64,000 nucleotides of DNA, taken from NCBI GenBank assembly GCA_951640165.1, contig OX621240.1:2678713-2742712 (forward strand), given 5' to 3'. Positions within the stretch are counted from its first letter, which is position 1, and each line of letters starts with the position of its first letter. Of the stretch, positions 10,451-19,980 are shown in pieces. The notes beneath the pieces are model-generated. The model was not told the origin of the DNA and searched no databases. It worked only from the letters and a program-made list of their open reading frames with translations. A program made the position numbers and the translations under genes. The stretch comes from Pseudoips prasinana (lineage: Eukaryota > Arthropoda > Insecta > Lepidoptera > Nolidae).

Positions 10451-10658
10451 TGTTGCGCCTGACAATATCCCACGGCAACAAGACTAGTCGCGGCAGACGG
10501 TGACGGGCATATTAATCAGTGTGCTATGGACTCCACAACTGTCATTATCATTTTTATTGTATCGTGTAAATTATTAATTTATCATCAGTAAACTAGAAAC
10601 AGGCATATTCAGGAGTTTCATTTCCAAGTCCTCAAGTAATTGAAGATCTGCGCATTCA
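10435..10658 (+). repeat. BEL/Pao 3' LTR (224 bp)
   Basis: The same 224 bases as 4274-4497. The first 16 nt carry the last codons and the stop of the polyprotein. It is followed by the right ATGAT duplication at 10659-10663. Confidence 0.93.
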
Positions 10659-10663
10659 ATGAT

Positions 10664-11275
10664 CATTTACATAAAATGTATGCTGGGTGTTCTCTAACGG
10701 ATCTCCGGATTCCGGTGACATAATAACTCCAGGTATTATTATGTCACCGGAATGGTTTAATTCAGAAGTCATTACATCATCATCATTATCGAAATCACTG
10801 CTTTAACTTTCACTATCTAAATGAATGATGAAAGGCTCGTCTAAGTATACATCCCTTTTTCGCCACACATTTTCAATATTTTTTTACATGATCGCAATGC
10901 TTTTGCCATTCATTGGCTGTTATTTTATCAAAAGCTTCTGCAATCAATGATAGGATTTCAGAATAAATAAATATTTGCATCTGCTTGCTCTTTTTCTTTC
11001 ACAAGTTTTCTTACAAATCGCTCGCGGACCCTTGCAAAGGAAATAGCAAAAAATAATTAAATAATGAATATTTTAAAATATGTATTTTAATTTAAAGAGC
11101 GAGGGGGAGTTTCGTATATTTTCAGAAGCTGACAACACTAACCTGTACCAGCAGCTACGCATTCATACAACTTATTGAAGGGTATAATTGGTGCCTGAAG
11201 GCGTTATTCTTCCTTCATATAATTCAATACTTGTAATATAACGTTCCCCGCATCAATTTTTAAAGCTTTCGGCAT
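10664..11275 (-). pseudogene. Transposase remnant (IS630/Tc1-like), internally deleted
   Basis: From ATG at 11275 the minus strand reads MPKALKIDAGNVILQVLNYM, then PIIPFNKLYECVAAGTG and an early stop. This resembles the N-terminal helix-turn-helix region of insect DDE_3 (IS630/Tc1/mariner-type) transposases (an assignment from memory of the family style). The catalytic middle is missing. From about 11030 a second part reads RVRERFVRKLVKEKEQADA, later NEWQKHCDHVKK and an acidic tail (DNDDDD). These are split by stops and shifts and look like a transposase C-terminus. The last codons cross the BEL/Pao insertion site and end at a TAA near 4258 left of the LTR. Family assignment is tentative. Confidence 0.55.
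10709..10753. repeat. Perfect 18-bp hairpin, 9-nt loop
   Basis: ATTCCGGTGACATAATAA at 10709-10726 is the exact reverse complement of 10736-10753. It lies in the acidic C-terminal coding part of the transposase remnant. Confidence 0.85.
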
Positions 11276-11407
11276 TTTTCACAATTAAAAACCACTAAAA
11301 GAAAAATAAATACGCGCAACAAACAATCAATGGCAGGAATGTCATGGATTGACATTTCAAACTGGCGTCGTTAGTTCTACTTTTGGCCACCGGGCCAGAT
11401 AAGTTTG

Positions 11408-12302
11408 TAGCACAATACCTGCGTGCCAATAACAAAACATATCAATCCATCCATTTTTTGCTCAGAGATTGGGGTGCGATCTTTTCCCTCTGCAGCGTTC
11501 CGTTTTATGCAGAACTCGGTAACTCAGGACACAATTATACCATTTAATTTAAGATGAAAATTTATTTTTAAATATATTAAAGATAAGTCATCAATACTGA
11601 CTTATTTATAGCTAGGTTAAAATGTTTTACTAGACGACTACGGTATATAATAATAAAATGAAACTTAATTGGTCAAACATTATCTTTTGGTGGAACGGAA
11701 CGTATCAAAATTTGACAAGCAAAACGCACGCCTGCGCCGTCGTCGCCGATCGGATCAAGAACAAACAAGCAGTAAGTTGGTTGTTTGTTTTTGTTGCAAA
11801 GCATTTATAACTAATATACAAATAATTACTTGTTAATAAATATAATACCTATAATGGATTCTGATATGATAAGCAATATTTTTATTATTGATTTCTGTGT
11901 TTGTTTTACAAATAATTTAAACAGTGACGTGAAGTTGTTGCCGCCTATTTTGTAAACAAAAAAAATATTCTTATTATTTATTATTTATATGCAAAGCTAT
12001 TTTGGAATATAATGAACTATTTCACCAATTTTATCTTTAGAACCAATTGTCAATCCACCGAATTTCTAGGATTGCAACTTTAGATTGTTCTGGCTATCTA
12101 AGCTTATGTCAAAATTAATGGATTGGTTATTGGCACGTGCAACCTGTCATTTTAGTACAGAGGCCTATCTTTTTCTATGATCCGTCCTCCCAAAGATCGC
12201 TCGTTCGGAAAGATTGCTTTTTCAATCTGTGGATGCTTTATTGGCACGGTTTAATAGACAAATGGATCGAAATTGCTATCGTAGATAGCATAAAATGGAT
12301 TA
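11408..12302. other. Non-coding body of the outer DNA transposon
   Basis: No coding frame of note. CGTGCCAATAA is seen near 11423 on the plus strand and on the minus strand near 12140 and 12240, each followed by related sequence. This suggests subterminal repeats or a further small inverted-repeat insertion. Confidence 0.4.
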
Positions 12303-12325
12303 GGATCGTTTATTAATTTCGGGCG

Positions 12326-12511
12326 TAAGACAGTCGCCTCGCCGCTTCGTGCCGCGGGTTGGAGTCCCGCGCCGGACAACTATTTGTGTGACCCATTAAT
12401 AGTTGTTCTGAGTTTGAATGTAATTTTCTGCCCGTCTATTATATGTTTGTAAAGTACCCCGCGACACAGGGATTAACTTTTCCTAATGCGGGCGTTGTCT
12501 TAAAAAAAATG
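12326..12511 (+). mobile_element. tRNA-derived SINE (family B), 3' part
   Basis: It continues the SINE broken at 4008: GACAGTCGCCTCGCC, a B-box-like GGGTTGGAGTCCCGC, then the family body (CAACTATTTGTGTGACCCAT) and an A-rich tail after GCGGGCGTTGTCTT. Other copies lie at 25230, 31050 (inverted) and 49575 (inverted). Confidence 0.8.
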
Positions 12512-13071
12512 ATACTATGAACCTTCGAGTATTTAGACATTCGATTTATAATGTTCTATCAATTGGTATTCGAATATTTGGCATAGTAAACCGTCACCCG
12601 ACTGCACGTGTTTTTCCATTAATTTATAGTTGTTGAATGAAAAAGAAAAGTAATTGTAAAATGAGAACATCTTAACCATCTTTCCAAAGAAATCAAACGA
12701 GCACTAAGACGGAGTTATTATAGGGATAGCTAGAACATAAGTATCAACAATATTATCATACCTGAGTTTCATTTATAACTATTCACGACATAGATCATAC
12801 AAAAACGCGTCTGAACCAAGGCACTTAAGAAAATTAAGCACAGGAGTGTTCTGCTCAATTTCATTAGGAACTTAGCAAATCAAGGCACCTAAACTATTAG
12901 CCACAGTTGTTTGCTGATGGCACAATCTTGTTGTGGTGTCTCGACGTCATATTTCTCCTGGGCTTGGCTCCCAGTCTTCGAAAAGGGACCGAAACAGATC
13001 GATTTTATGCCCTAGAAAATGATAAAATTTATGTATTGAATTATATTGTTACTTTTTTGTTGAATCGCTAA
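12512..13071. other. No recognisable feature
   Basis: AT-rich sequence without a useful reading frame or a repeat that I can match elsewhere in the window. Confidence 0.5.
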
Positions 13072-13261
13072 TCATTACTAATATTATAAAGGCGAAAGTT
13101 GGTGAGTGTGTGAGGATGTATGATTGTTACTTCTTCACGCAAAAACTACAGAACGGATTGTTATCAAACTCTGTAGTAGGTAATATAAATTATATATTCG
13201 AATAGCACATAGGCTATAATTTATAAAATTTAACGGGGTTGAAACCATGGGGCACAGCTAG
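13072..13261 (+). mobile_element. Short Helitron (190 bp)
   Basis: It starts TCATTACTAATATTATAAAG and ends GGGGCACAGCTAG before T. These are the TC start and CTAG end of lepidopteran Helitrons inserted between A and T. It is followed by two copies of a 16-bp unit (TTAGCTTATTAGCTAG) at 13262-13293. Confidence 0.65.
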
Positions 13262-13290
13262 TTAGCTTATTAGCTAGTTAGCTTATTAGC

Positions 13291-13709
13291 TAGCCAAATG
13301 GCAAAAAACGGAACCCTTATAGATTCGTCATGTCTGTCTGTCTGTCCGTCCGTATGTCACAGCCATTTTTTTCCGAAACTATAAGAGCTGTACTGTTGAA
13401 ACTTGGTAAGTAGATGTATTCTGTGAACCGCATTAAGATTTTTAACACAAAATAGAAAAATAATAATAATTTTGGGGGTTCCCGATACATAGAACTAAAA
13501 CTCAAAAATTTTCGTCGTACCCATACATGTGTGGTATCTGTGGATAGGTCTTTAAAAATGATATTGAGGTTCCTAATATCATTTTTTTCTAAGCTGAATA
13601 GTTTGCGCGAGAGACACTTCCAAAGTGGAAAAGTGAGTGCCCCCCCCCCCCCCCCCCCCGCCCCCCTTCAATAAGAGAATGATAAATCTAAAAAATATAT
13701 ATGATGTAC
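13291..13709 (+). repeat. Poly-C family interspersed repeat, copy 1, left part
   Basis: A family with four main copies here. Hallmarks are AGCCAAATGGCAAAAAACGG, a CTGT/CCGT run, TTTGCGCGAGAGACACTTCC and a poly-C tract (near 13640-13668). It is interrupted at GTAC (13706-13709) by a DNA element and resumes at 15317. Confidence 0.8.
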
Positions 13710-13948
13710 AGACGCCAGCACATCCAGTTACCCCAATCTGTCAAATTTCTTTTATGAATTTTCAACTTTATCACATAAGCATAAAGTTCACTTTATATTG
13801 GGGAAAGAACAATGGGCAAAAATGTATGGAACGTGGTACCCGCTCCAATAGTCCTCATTAATATATCATTGAATAGACATTTTGATGCAGAAAAACGTCT
13901 ACCATGGCGCCTGTCCCTATTCACGTTTGGAAAACAGTAATCTCACTA

Positions 13949-14119
13949 TCTATACTTATTATTATAAAGCTTTAATCTCAGGAACTACTAGTCCGATTTA
14001 AAAAATTCTTTCAGTGTTAGATAGCCCATTTATTGAGGAAGGCTATAAGCTATATATCATCGCTACGCTACGACTAAAAGGAGCCGAGCAGCAGGGGTGA
14101 AACCACGGGGAACAGCTTG
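13949..14119 (+). mobile_element. Lep1-like Helitron (171 bp)
   Basis: It begins TCTATACTTATTATTATAAA after an A and reads CAGGAACTACTAGTCCGATT, GATAGCCCATTTATTGAGGA, and AAACCACGGGGAACAGCTTG before T. These are the signature segments of lepidopteran Lep1-type Helitrons. The 3' CTAG is changed to CTTG. Confidence 0.7.
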
Positions 14120-14288
14120 TGTTTTATAAATGATGAAGAATTTATTACAAACTACTTATATAAGTAAAATAAAGCTAGAATAACATGATATAACACATTT
14201 AGGATTCTATTATTAAAAGAAGTAAGAAAACAAGCATTCTTTAAATACAAAACATATATTTTATCAATAAGTGAGTAGATTTAAAACA

Positions 14289-14950
14289 TTACATATCGGT
14301 ATCAACTATAACAGCATTGAGGAAAGATGCCGGAGCAGTAAATCCCGTATGCCTCGCATAGCCTAAGTACCATACGATGGACACTATATGTGCACAAGTG
14401 CCGATCGTACGTCGCCCGGTTAAACATGTGCAATACTGTTGGACAATATTATTTGCACTGCTGATTAATATATAACAAAAATATGTTTTTACACGGACAT
14501 GTCGCGACTGGATTCGTCCACGCAAAAGCCAGGCATCTTCGTGTATGCCATAGTCTGGCAGATCATCAAGTGCTCCCTCTCTGTACGTTTCAATTATATA
14601 TAGACCATTTGATAAATGCTCGGCACAGTAAGATCTTGCCAGCTTGAGTTGGTATGTACCTAGCGCTAATAGAATTATATCCTCCTCCGTCATTGACGGG
14701 AAGTTTTCAATCTGGCTCGCTTCCATCCTCTGAAAAAATACTCTTCTGTGGTTAAGCCGTTTTCTCTCTACATACATATGCAGAAGATTCGGGGTATCTA
14801 TTTTCTGCCTTATTATATGGACGAATTCGTCTGCGTGTACGCTATCCACGATGGGTTGGTGGAAGTGATTCGTGATAGCTGCGGCAATCGCGCTCAGGAG
14901 CAACGGGACTCGAGTTAAAATGAGGAGTGCATGGCAAAGTCTTACGTAAA
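14289..14950 (-). pseudogene. C-terminal part of a SWIM zinc-finger transposase-like protein
   Basis: The open frame gives 204 codons from a non-ATG start at 14903, and the same frame continues upstream to about 14950 without a methionine (LCHALLILTRVP), so the N-terminus is missing. Features are ALGTYQLKLARSYCAEHL, RIQSRHV, and C158-x-C160 with C170-x-H172, a CxCx9CxH SWIM finger, followed by VWYLGYARH. This layout is known to me from uncharacterised arthropod proteins that combine a DDE_4-like transposase domain with a SWIM finger. The catalytic acidic residues would be upstream and are deleted here. It sits inside an element with matching inverted repeats, which supports a transposase role. 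No stop interrupts the frame, so the family may be fairly young. Confidence 0.65.
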
Positions 14951-15316
14951 AACGTTATTAATAGAAAACATGAACGGAAATGCCGAAAATATTACCTTGG
15001 TACTCATTTTCTTACATAAATAAGTGGTAACTTATATACTCGTATATGTATGTTTATCGCCGGGGCCACGAGACTGTCTAAACAGGTTACTGTGGCCCTG
15101 GAAAGCAAAGGGAAACTGAAGGAACAGGGTTTTTATTAGTTAGTAAGACTGTCGTTTATCTTCAAACGCAATCAGATTTGAGAGTGGCGGCTATAGTAAA
15201 AATTGTTCCTCTTGGTAAGACCTTTTAAACGACACTACAATCATATCTATTGGAGCCGGGTACCATTTTGCTCATTCTTCTTTGACAGATTTGGGTAGCT
15301 TGAGGTGCTGGCGTCT

Positions 15317-15492
15317 GTACATTACCATGTAAACTAACAATGAAAATTGGTTTGAACGAGATCTAGTTAGTAGTTTTTTTTTAAATACGTCATAAACCGT
15401 AAACCGCAATTTACCTTTCATTTAATCAACTAAAATACTTGCTGCTACGGAACCCTTCATGGGCGAGTCCGACTCGCACTTGGCCGGTTTTT
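15317..15492 (+). repeat. Poly-C family repeat, copy 1, right part
   Basis: GTACATTACCATG, GGTTTGAACGAGATCTAG, then GCTACGGAACCCTTCATGGG and GAGTCCGACTCGCACTTGG close the repeat begun at 13291. Confidence 0.8.
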
Positions 15493-15875
15493 TTTATATG
15501 TCATTACGCTTTGCAGACGGATTGATGGTCGCAGTACGATGATTGTAGTACATTGAGACGCTACTGCCCTCTCTGGGAGATCATCATAATGTCAGCCGAT
15601 TGCTCAAAAGGTCTGCCCATTTCCACAATGAAGTTGTGGCAAAAATGTGGTGAGATATACCACATTCACTACTCTTTCACTAAAGAAATCATTTCCCCAA
15701 TGTGTCCGAATATGTAAAACACAATCACATTTGTTATCTATTTGTTCAAACAAAATTATCACCAGATGTGCACTTGTTGAATATCGAAATTAACTGCGTT
15801 GTCCGTAATGTATCGCTTATCTAATGAATTTAGTTACCTACATATGTATATGTATGTCTGTGACGCACAGTTTTT
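15493..15875. other. No recognisable feature
   Basis: No stable reading frame, no repeat matched in the window. Confidence 0.5.
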
Positions 15876-16410
15876 AGGGTTCCGTAGCCAAATGGCAAAA
15901 AACGGAACCCTTATAGATTCGTCATGTCTGTCTGTCTGTCTGTCCGTCCGTATGTCACAGCCACTTTTTTCCGAAACTATAAGAGCTGTACTGATGAAAC
16001 TTGGGAAGTTGATGTATTCTGTGAACCGCATTAGGAATCTCACACAAAAATAGAATAAGAAATAATTTTGGGGGTTCCCCATACATAGAACTGAACTTTA
16101 AGCTCAAACATTTTTTTTTCATCGTACCCATACATGTGGGGTATCTATGGATAGGTCTTCAATTTCTAAACTGAATAGTTTGCGCGAGAGACACTTCCAA
16201 ACTGGTAAAATGAGTGTCCCCCCCCCCCTGTAACTTCTTAAATATGAGAATGATAAAACTAAAAAAATTATATGATGTACATTACCATGCAAACTAACAA
16301 CGAAAATTGGTTTGAACGAGATCTAGCTGTTAGTTTTTTTAATACGTCATAAATCGTAAACTGCAATTTGCTTTCATTTAATCGAGTCCGACTCGCACTT
16401 GGCCGGATTT
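15876..16410 (+). repeat. Poly-C family repeat, copy 2 (uninterrupted)
   Basis: It begins AGGGTTCCGTAGCCAAATGG and ends GACTCGCACTTGGCCGG. It has the poly-C tract near 16217-16228 and an intact GATGTACATTACC site, so it gives the pre-insertion sequence for copy 1. Confidence 0.8.
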
Positions 16411-16659
16411 ATTTACATTGTAGATAAACAAAACGCTGGGTTATCATTGTTAAATTTCAGTTTTTATAGCATTACTAGGCAAAACAAAGCTTATATCTCA
16501 AAAATGTGAAATCACACATTCTATCGTCAGGCGCGCGGCGACTCTCAAACCAGCACCCTCTACAGGTCCCGGGGTAGGCGCTCTGCGTTAAGCTTCGAAC
16601 GAAACACACTGGCAGATCAATTTCCCTTGCCTTAATATTTGAAGTAAATTATCATTATA

Positions 16660-16880
16660 AAATAAATAAAAAAGGTTTTTATTCACGTAGACTTTAAAAA
16701 AGCGCTTGTAAATAGTCAGAACATGTTTGTAGTAATACAGTTAATATTTCTAGTTACTTATTACAGATATTAGGTACACGGAATGTTGAAACATTAATAC
16801 AATTTATTTTATAATGGTACCTAGTGACATTTAGCTAGCTGGTACTAAGTTATTGTCTATTGAATCATTAAGCTTTTTAT
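16660..16880 (+). repeat. Interspersed repeat T (CACGTAGACTTTAAAAAAGC family), copy
   Basis: Shares AAAGCGCTTGTAAATAGTCAG and AACATGTTTGTAGTAATA with copies at 26.8, 31.8, 44.9, 55.9 and 58.6 kb. It begins after an AAATAAATAAA run and ends near AGCTAGCTGGTAC, like the 3' part of a retroelement. The family is unidentified. Confidence 0.65.
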
Positions 16881-17149
16881 AAAATTAGGGAGCGATATAA
16901 ATAGCGATACAATATAAAAAACTTTTCCCTTTAGACTCATTTAAAAGGATGAAATAATTTAGCTACAATATAAATTAGATAAAAGTTGTTGGCAGATTAA
17001 TTCCCTACTTTAGTTGGCACATTCATCAAAAGTTACATTTTAGTCAGAAAGTTAAATTTTATACTTTTTATTTTGTAATTAAATTCAACTAGTCAATCTT
17101 TTCTTTATTATGATCGTTTGCTTATTTGTTGTGTATGTTTTTCTTTTTT

Positions 17150-17520
17150 TTTATATGGTAGGGGGAATGCCTTCGCCTGCCACCCGCAAAAAGTGTTTGC
17201 GGGTGGGTATGTCGAATTCGCACCGAAAAAACCTACCTGCCGTGGACTTCTCATGGCACCTGATGGGAGGAACCCTGGGCACGCGGGTATGCTGCTCCGG
17301 TGCTACCCTTTTGCGCCATGTCCCACATGGTTGGGACACACACCCTGGGAGGATTCTGAGTTGCCCTCCCCAATTGCCGACTCCTGCCAGTCGGGCACAG
17401 CGACTGTGCCACAAACAGGTCGCTGTCTTCCCAGAGCTGCTTATCAAATGCGCACCTACTGCTATTAGAGAATGTGCAGTTCTTATCCATCCTGAGGTTG
17501 TCTGCAAGAGATCGTTTGCC
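17150..17520. repeat. GC-rich block, probable retroelement fragment
   Basis: It is clearly richer in G and C than its surroundings and opens in several frames on both strands (up to 158 codons). That is what a GC-rich block gives by chance, and I do not recognise any of the frames. Its look (CCTGGGCACGCGGGTATGCT) suggests a LINE untranslated or coding scrap. Confidence 0.35.
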
Positions 17521-17581
17521 ATATTTCATATGCCATATTCTTGTGCCAGTTGGTTTAGTGGTAAGTCACTATTAGCACGCT

Positions 17582-17700
17582 TATAGGTTCTATGTCTGGG
17601 TGTAATTTATTTATAATACTTATGTATCGTTTCAGTTGTCTGGTACAGGCTCTGTTTAGTTTGGGATCAGATGATCAGATTATTTATTTTAACTGGGTTA
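17582..17700 (+). mobile_element. SINE family C, 3' tail only
   Basis: GTTTAGTTTGGGATCAGATG matches, in inverse, the tail of the family C SINEs at 18.3, 20.0 and 41.0 kb. Confidence 0.5.
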
Positions 17701-17714
17701 GAGAGGCTCGTATA

Positions 17715-18000
17715 TAAAAAATAAGATAAGATAAGATAAATCTTTATTTGCCTTAAACATGGTAATGATGGTGTTACAAATTGGTTACATATCGTGTTCC
17801 ACATGTTTAGCTTACAAAAAATGTAAAAATTGCATGCAAAATAATTAATAATATATCAATATACAAATAAAACTTAAAATTTATAGAAAGAAAAATTTCA
17901 GTCTTTAAGAAAGGAATGGGCATTTTTTTATGTTTAGATAATAAAAATGTCAGTCTTTAAGAAAGGAATGGGCTCGCTTCTTGAAGGTGGCCATGTCATA
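17715..18000 (-). mobile_element. LINE 3' end with (TTATC)n tail
   Basis: On the minus strand the region ends in AATAAAGATTTATCTTATCTT. A short TTATC-type tandem tail is typical of CR1-group LINEs. No coding part is left. Confidence 0.4.
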
Positions 18001-18332
18001 CCGGAACGGAAATACCTCCAGGAATAGTTAATTGATTCCACAGAGTGGTAGTGCGCGTCATCTGTCATCCGTGTGTCACCTATATTTGTCACTGGTCACA
18101 CATATTAGCATGTTGCCATATAAAAATATGTAAGTTACGTATTTTTATTGCTTAGATGCGATTTGTTGTGTAGGAATTTGTATCCAGTGCTGGGTTGTAT
18201 TTGAGAGATGCAAAATTAATATTTCAAATAGGTAGATCGAAACCGTGTGCACTTTATGCAGCTAGGACAAATGAAAACCAAGGTTGCCATTACAAAAAAA
18301 AACTATGAATAAAACTACTAATTTATAATATA

Positions 18333-18685
18333 TCCTGGAACATTATTTACACACGGTCATCTGATCCCAAACTAAGCTGAGCTTGTACACACGGCTAGCA
18401 AGACATTCCCAATATAAGCCGATCGGTCATTGTATGGAAATCCTATACAACGCGAGATCAGCTTGTACTGGAAATGTATAGCTTGATGTGTAGCCGTGTG
18501 TACTATGGAGACCAGATAACTGATACTACTTTTCTTTTTTAAATATATACTTATATAGATAAATACACCCATACTCAGGACAAACAGACATGTTCATGCA
18601 CACAAATATCTGTCCTGGGTGGGAATCGAATTCACGACCTCCGGCGTGAAAAACAAGCATTTACCAACCACGCCAACAGTGTGTG
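18333..18685 (-). mobile_element. tRNA-derived SINE family C, interrupted by a MITE
   Basis: The minus-strand head near 18685 has an A box (TTGGCGTGGTTGG) and a B box (GTGAATTCGATTCCC). The tail reads GATCAGATGACCGTGTG. A 111-bp element interrupts it at GTAC. Confidence 0.75.
18385..18503. mobile_element. 111-bp MITE, TIR ACACGGCTA, GTAC duplication
   Basis: The SINE sequence AGCTTGTACTATGG is split so that GTAC occurs on both sides (18385-18388, 18500-18503). The insert, 18389-18499, begins ACACGGCTA and ends TAGCCGTGT. Its centre is nearly palindromic (TTGTATGGAAATCCTATACAA-like). Confidence 0.8.
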
Positions 18686-18735
18686 TGTATGTGCTAATAT
18701 ATTAACAAATAATTTATAAGTAAACATAGCTACCT

Positions 18736-19125
18736 GTATTTTATTAGAAAATATTCTTGAAAATTTTAAAACCTCCCACACATACTCAGTGTTGTCTCGC
18801 TGTAAGCATAATGAAATTTATGCAGCACTTGGGTATTAACATACACTTCTACTTGTCAAGCTCACAATGCATTATCTACATGTATATTGTCATATACAGT
18901 ATTAAAGCAAAAAGATTTTTGAGTAGACTAGTATTTTATTAGAAAATATTCTTGAAAATTTTAAAACCTCCCACACATACTCAGTGTTGTCTCGCTGTAA
19001 GCATAATGAAATTTATGCAGCACTTGGGTATTAACATACACTTCTACTTGTCAAGCTCACAATGCATTATCTACATATATATTGCCATATACAGTATTAA
19101 AGCAACAAGATTTTTGAGTAGACTA
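18736..19125 (+). repeat. Tandem duplication of a 195-bp unit
   Basis: Unit 1 is 18736-18930 and unit 2 18931-19125, differing at only a few positions (AAAAAG against CAACAAG, TGTCAT against TGCCAT). The unit belongs to a dispersed repeat with GCAGCACTTGGGTATTAACA, also seen at 22090 and, inverted, at 34170. Confidence 0.85.
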
Positions 19126-19420
19126 GTCCATCCGTGAGTCTGTTTTCATTCATATGTATGTAGTTGAGATTTTTTTTTAGTTATTTATTTAAAATTATTG
19201 CACAAAACTGTACAAAGGCGGACTTAATGCAAAAGATATTCTCTAACAGTCAACTTTTGTATGATGCAGAGATAATATCATAGGTGTAGTATAGACAAAG
19301 TATAATAAAAATTACCCAAATACTTTACAAATAATATAAAATGCAATCGCATAAATACTTCGAATGTAGTCACGAGTTTTTTTTTTTTAATATAAACTTA
19401 ATATTAGCCATCATTCTATG

Positions 19421-19645
19421 TGCACATTGGAGTGGCAGTAGGCAGGGCACATAGCTCTAGAACCGACGGGCAGAAAGGTTCTCGAGTGGTGACCACGCAC
19501 CGGAAGACTCAGCGTGGGCAGGCGCCCTATAATAAGGACCGATGATCTTGTGAGGGTCGCTGGAAGTGGGTAGCGAAAGACCGGAAACTGTGGGGATTTT
19601 TGGGGAGGCCTTTGTCCAGCAGTGGGACTCTTAAAGGTAATATGA
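19421..19645 (+). mobile_element. LINE 3' fragment (GAGGCCTTTGTCCAGCAGTG family)
   Basis: TGGTGACCACGCACCGGAAG, then GAGGGTCGCTGGAAGTGGGT, GGGGAGGCCTTTGTCCAGCA and AATATGATG. This reads like the last codons of a LINE ORF2 (W..LGEAFVQQW) plus its short 3' end. Confidence 0.6.
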
Positions 19646-19980
19646 TGTTGTGCACGTTAATACCAATATATAGTAATAAAACCACCATCGAAATAACAAG
19701 ACTTTTATTAAGTAGAGTTGGACAACTGAAACGAAATTTATATCCTGTAGAACTTCCTTAATGGTTTAGATAGAGTTTTATTGAATTCAGTGCAAACTAA
19801 GCGAAACGCATAAGCAATAACATAAGATCTTGCAAAATAAAAATGATATTCATCCATCGCATTTACTGCACACAAATACTTTAACTTGGGAGATTCTTAC
19901 TGAATAATCTCCAAGACGTTACTATTTTATTGCTCTTATGACCTGGATACCTCGGTTAAGTTTATATAATAATAACAATA

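Larger units (their letters stand above)
4274..10658 (+). mobile_element. Complete BEL/Pao LTR retrotransposon
   Basis: The 6385-bp element has all parts: two 224-bp LTRs starting TG and ending CA, a primer binding site, a 746-nt leader, one Gag-Pol frame, a polypurine tract and a 5-bp target duplication. By eye the two LTRs are identical. LTRs are copied from one template at insertion, so this points to a very recent event. No env-like frame is present. It sits in the last codons of a dead transposase gene. Confidence 0.95.
4096..11407 (-). mobile_element. Inner inverted-repeat element with transposase remnant
   Basis: The 22-mer at 4096-4117 (CAAACTTATCTGACCCG...) and the inverse of 11386-11407 agree at 20 of 22 positions, which suggests the terminal repeats of a second element inside the first. 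Between them, BEL/Pao excluded, lie the remains of a minus-strand transposase gene (11275 down to 10664, then on to about 4259). No target duplication is visible outside these repeats, so the exact ends are uncertain. Confidence 0.55.
4006..12328. mobile_element. Outer DNA transposon with 23-bp TIRs and TAA target duplication
   Basis: A perfect 23-bp inverted repeat starting CGCCCGAAATTA lies at 4009-4031 and 12303-12325. Both ends are flanked by TAA (4006-4008, 12326-12328). The flanks join into one continuous tRNA-SINE sequence, so the TAA duplication is unambiguous. Without the later BEL/Pao insertion and its duplication the element is about 1.9 kb, and part of that is a second nested element. 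The motif CGTGCCAATAA occurs near 11423 and, inverted, near 12140 and 12240, like subterminal repeats. I see no transposase that clearly belongs to these ends. A 3-bp TAA duplication fits PIF/Harbinger (TWA) or Zator-like families. A TA-duplicating element with one uneven end base is possible. Confidence 0.75.
13706..15320 (-). mobile_element. DNA transposon with GTAC target duplication and SWIM-type transposase remnant
   Basis: Ends AGACGCCAGCAC... at 13710-13745 and the inverse of 15281-15316 match at 32 of 36 positions. GTAC flanks both sides (13706-13709, 15317-15320). The flanks join into the uninterrupted poly-C repeat seen at 16250-16290 (GATGTACATTACCATG), which proves the insertion. 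Because the site is the palindrome TGTACA, a 6-bp duplication with ends starting GACGCC cannot be excluded. Inside is a minus-strand transposase-like ORF, and a 171-bp Helitron sits at 13949. A 133-bp relative lies at 55333. Confidence 0.85.

Noticed and set aside
17110..17586. 158- and 123-codon frames on both strands
   Set aside because: Overlapping open frames in all directions are a by-product of a GC-rich block. No motif is recognisable in any of them.
18757..19137. Two 61-codon near-identical ORFs
   Set aside because: They arise from the 195-bp tandem duplication of a non-coding repeat.
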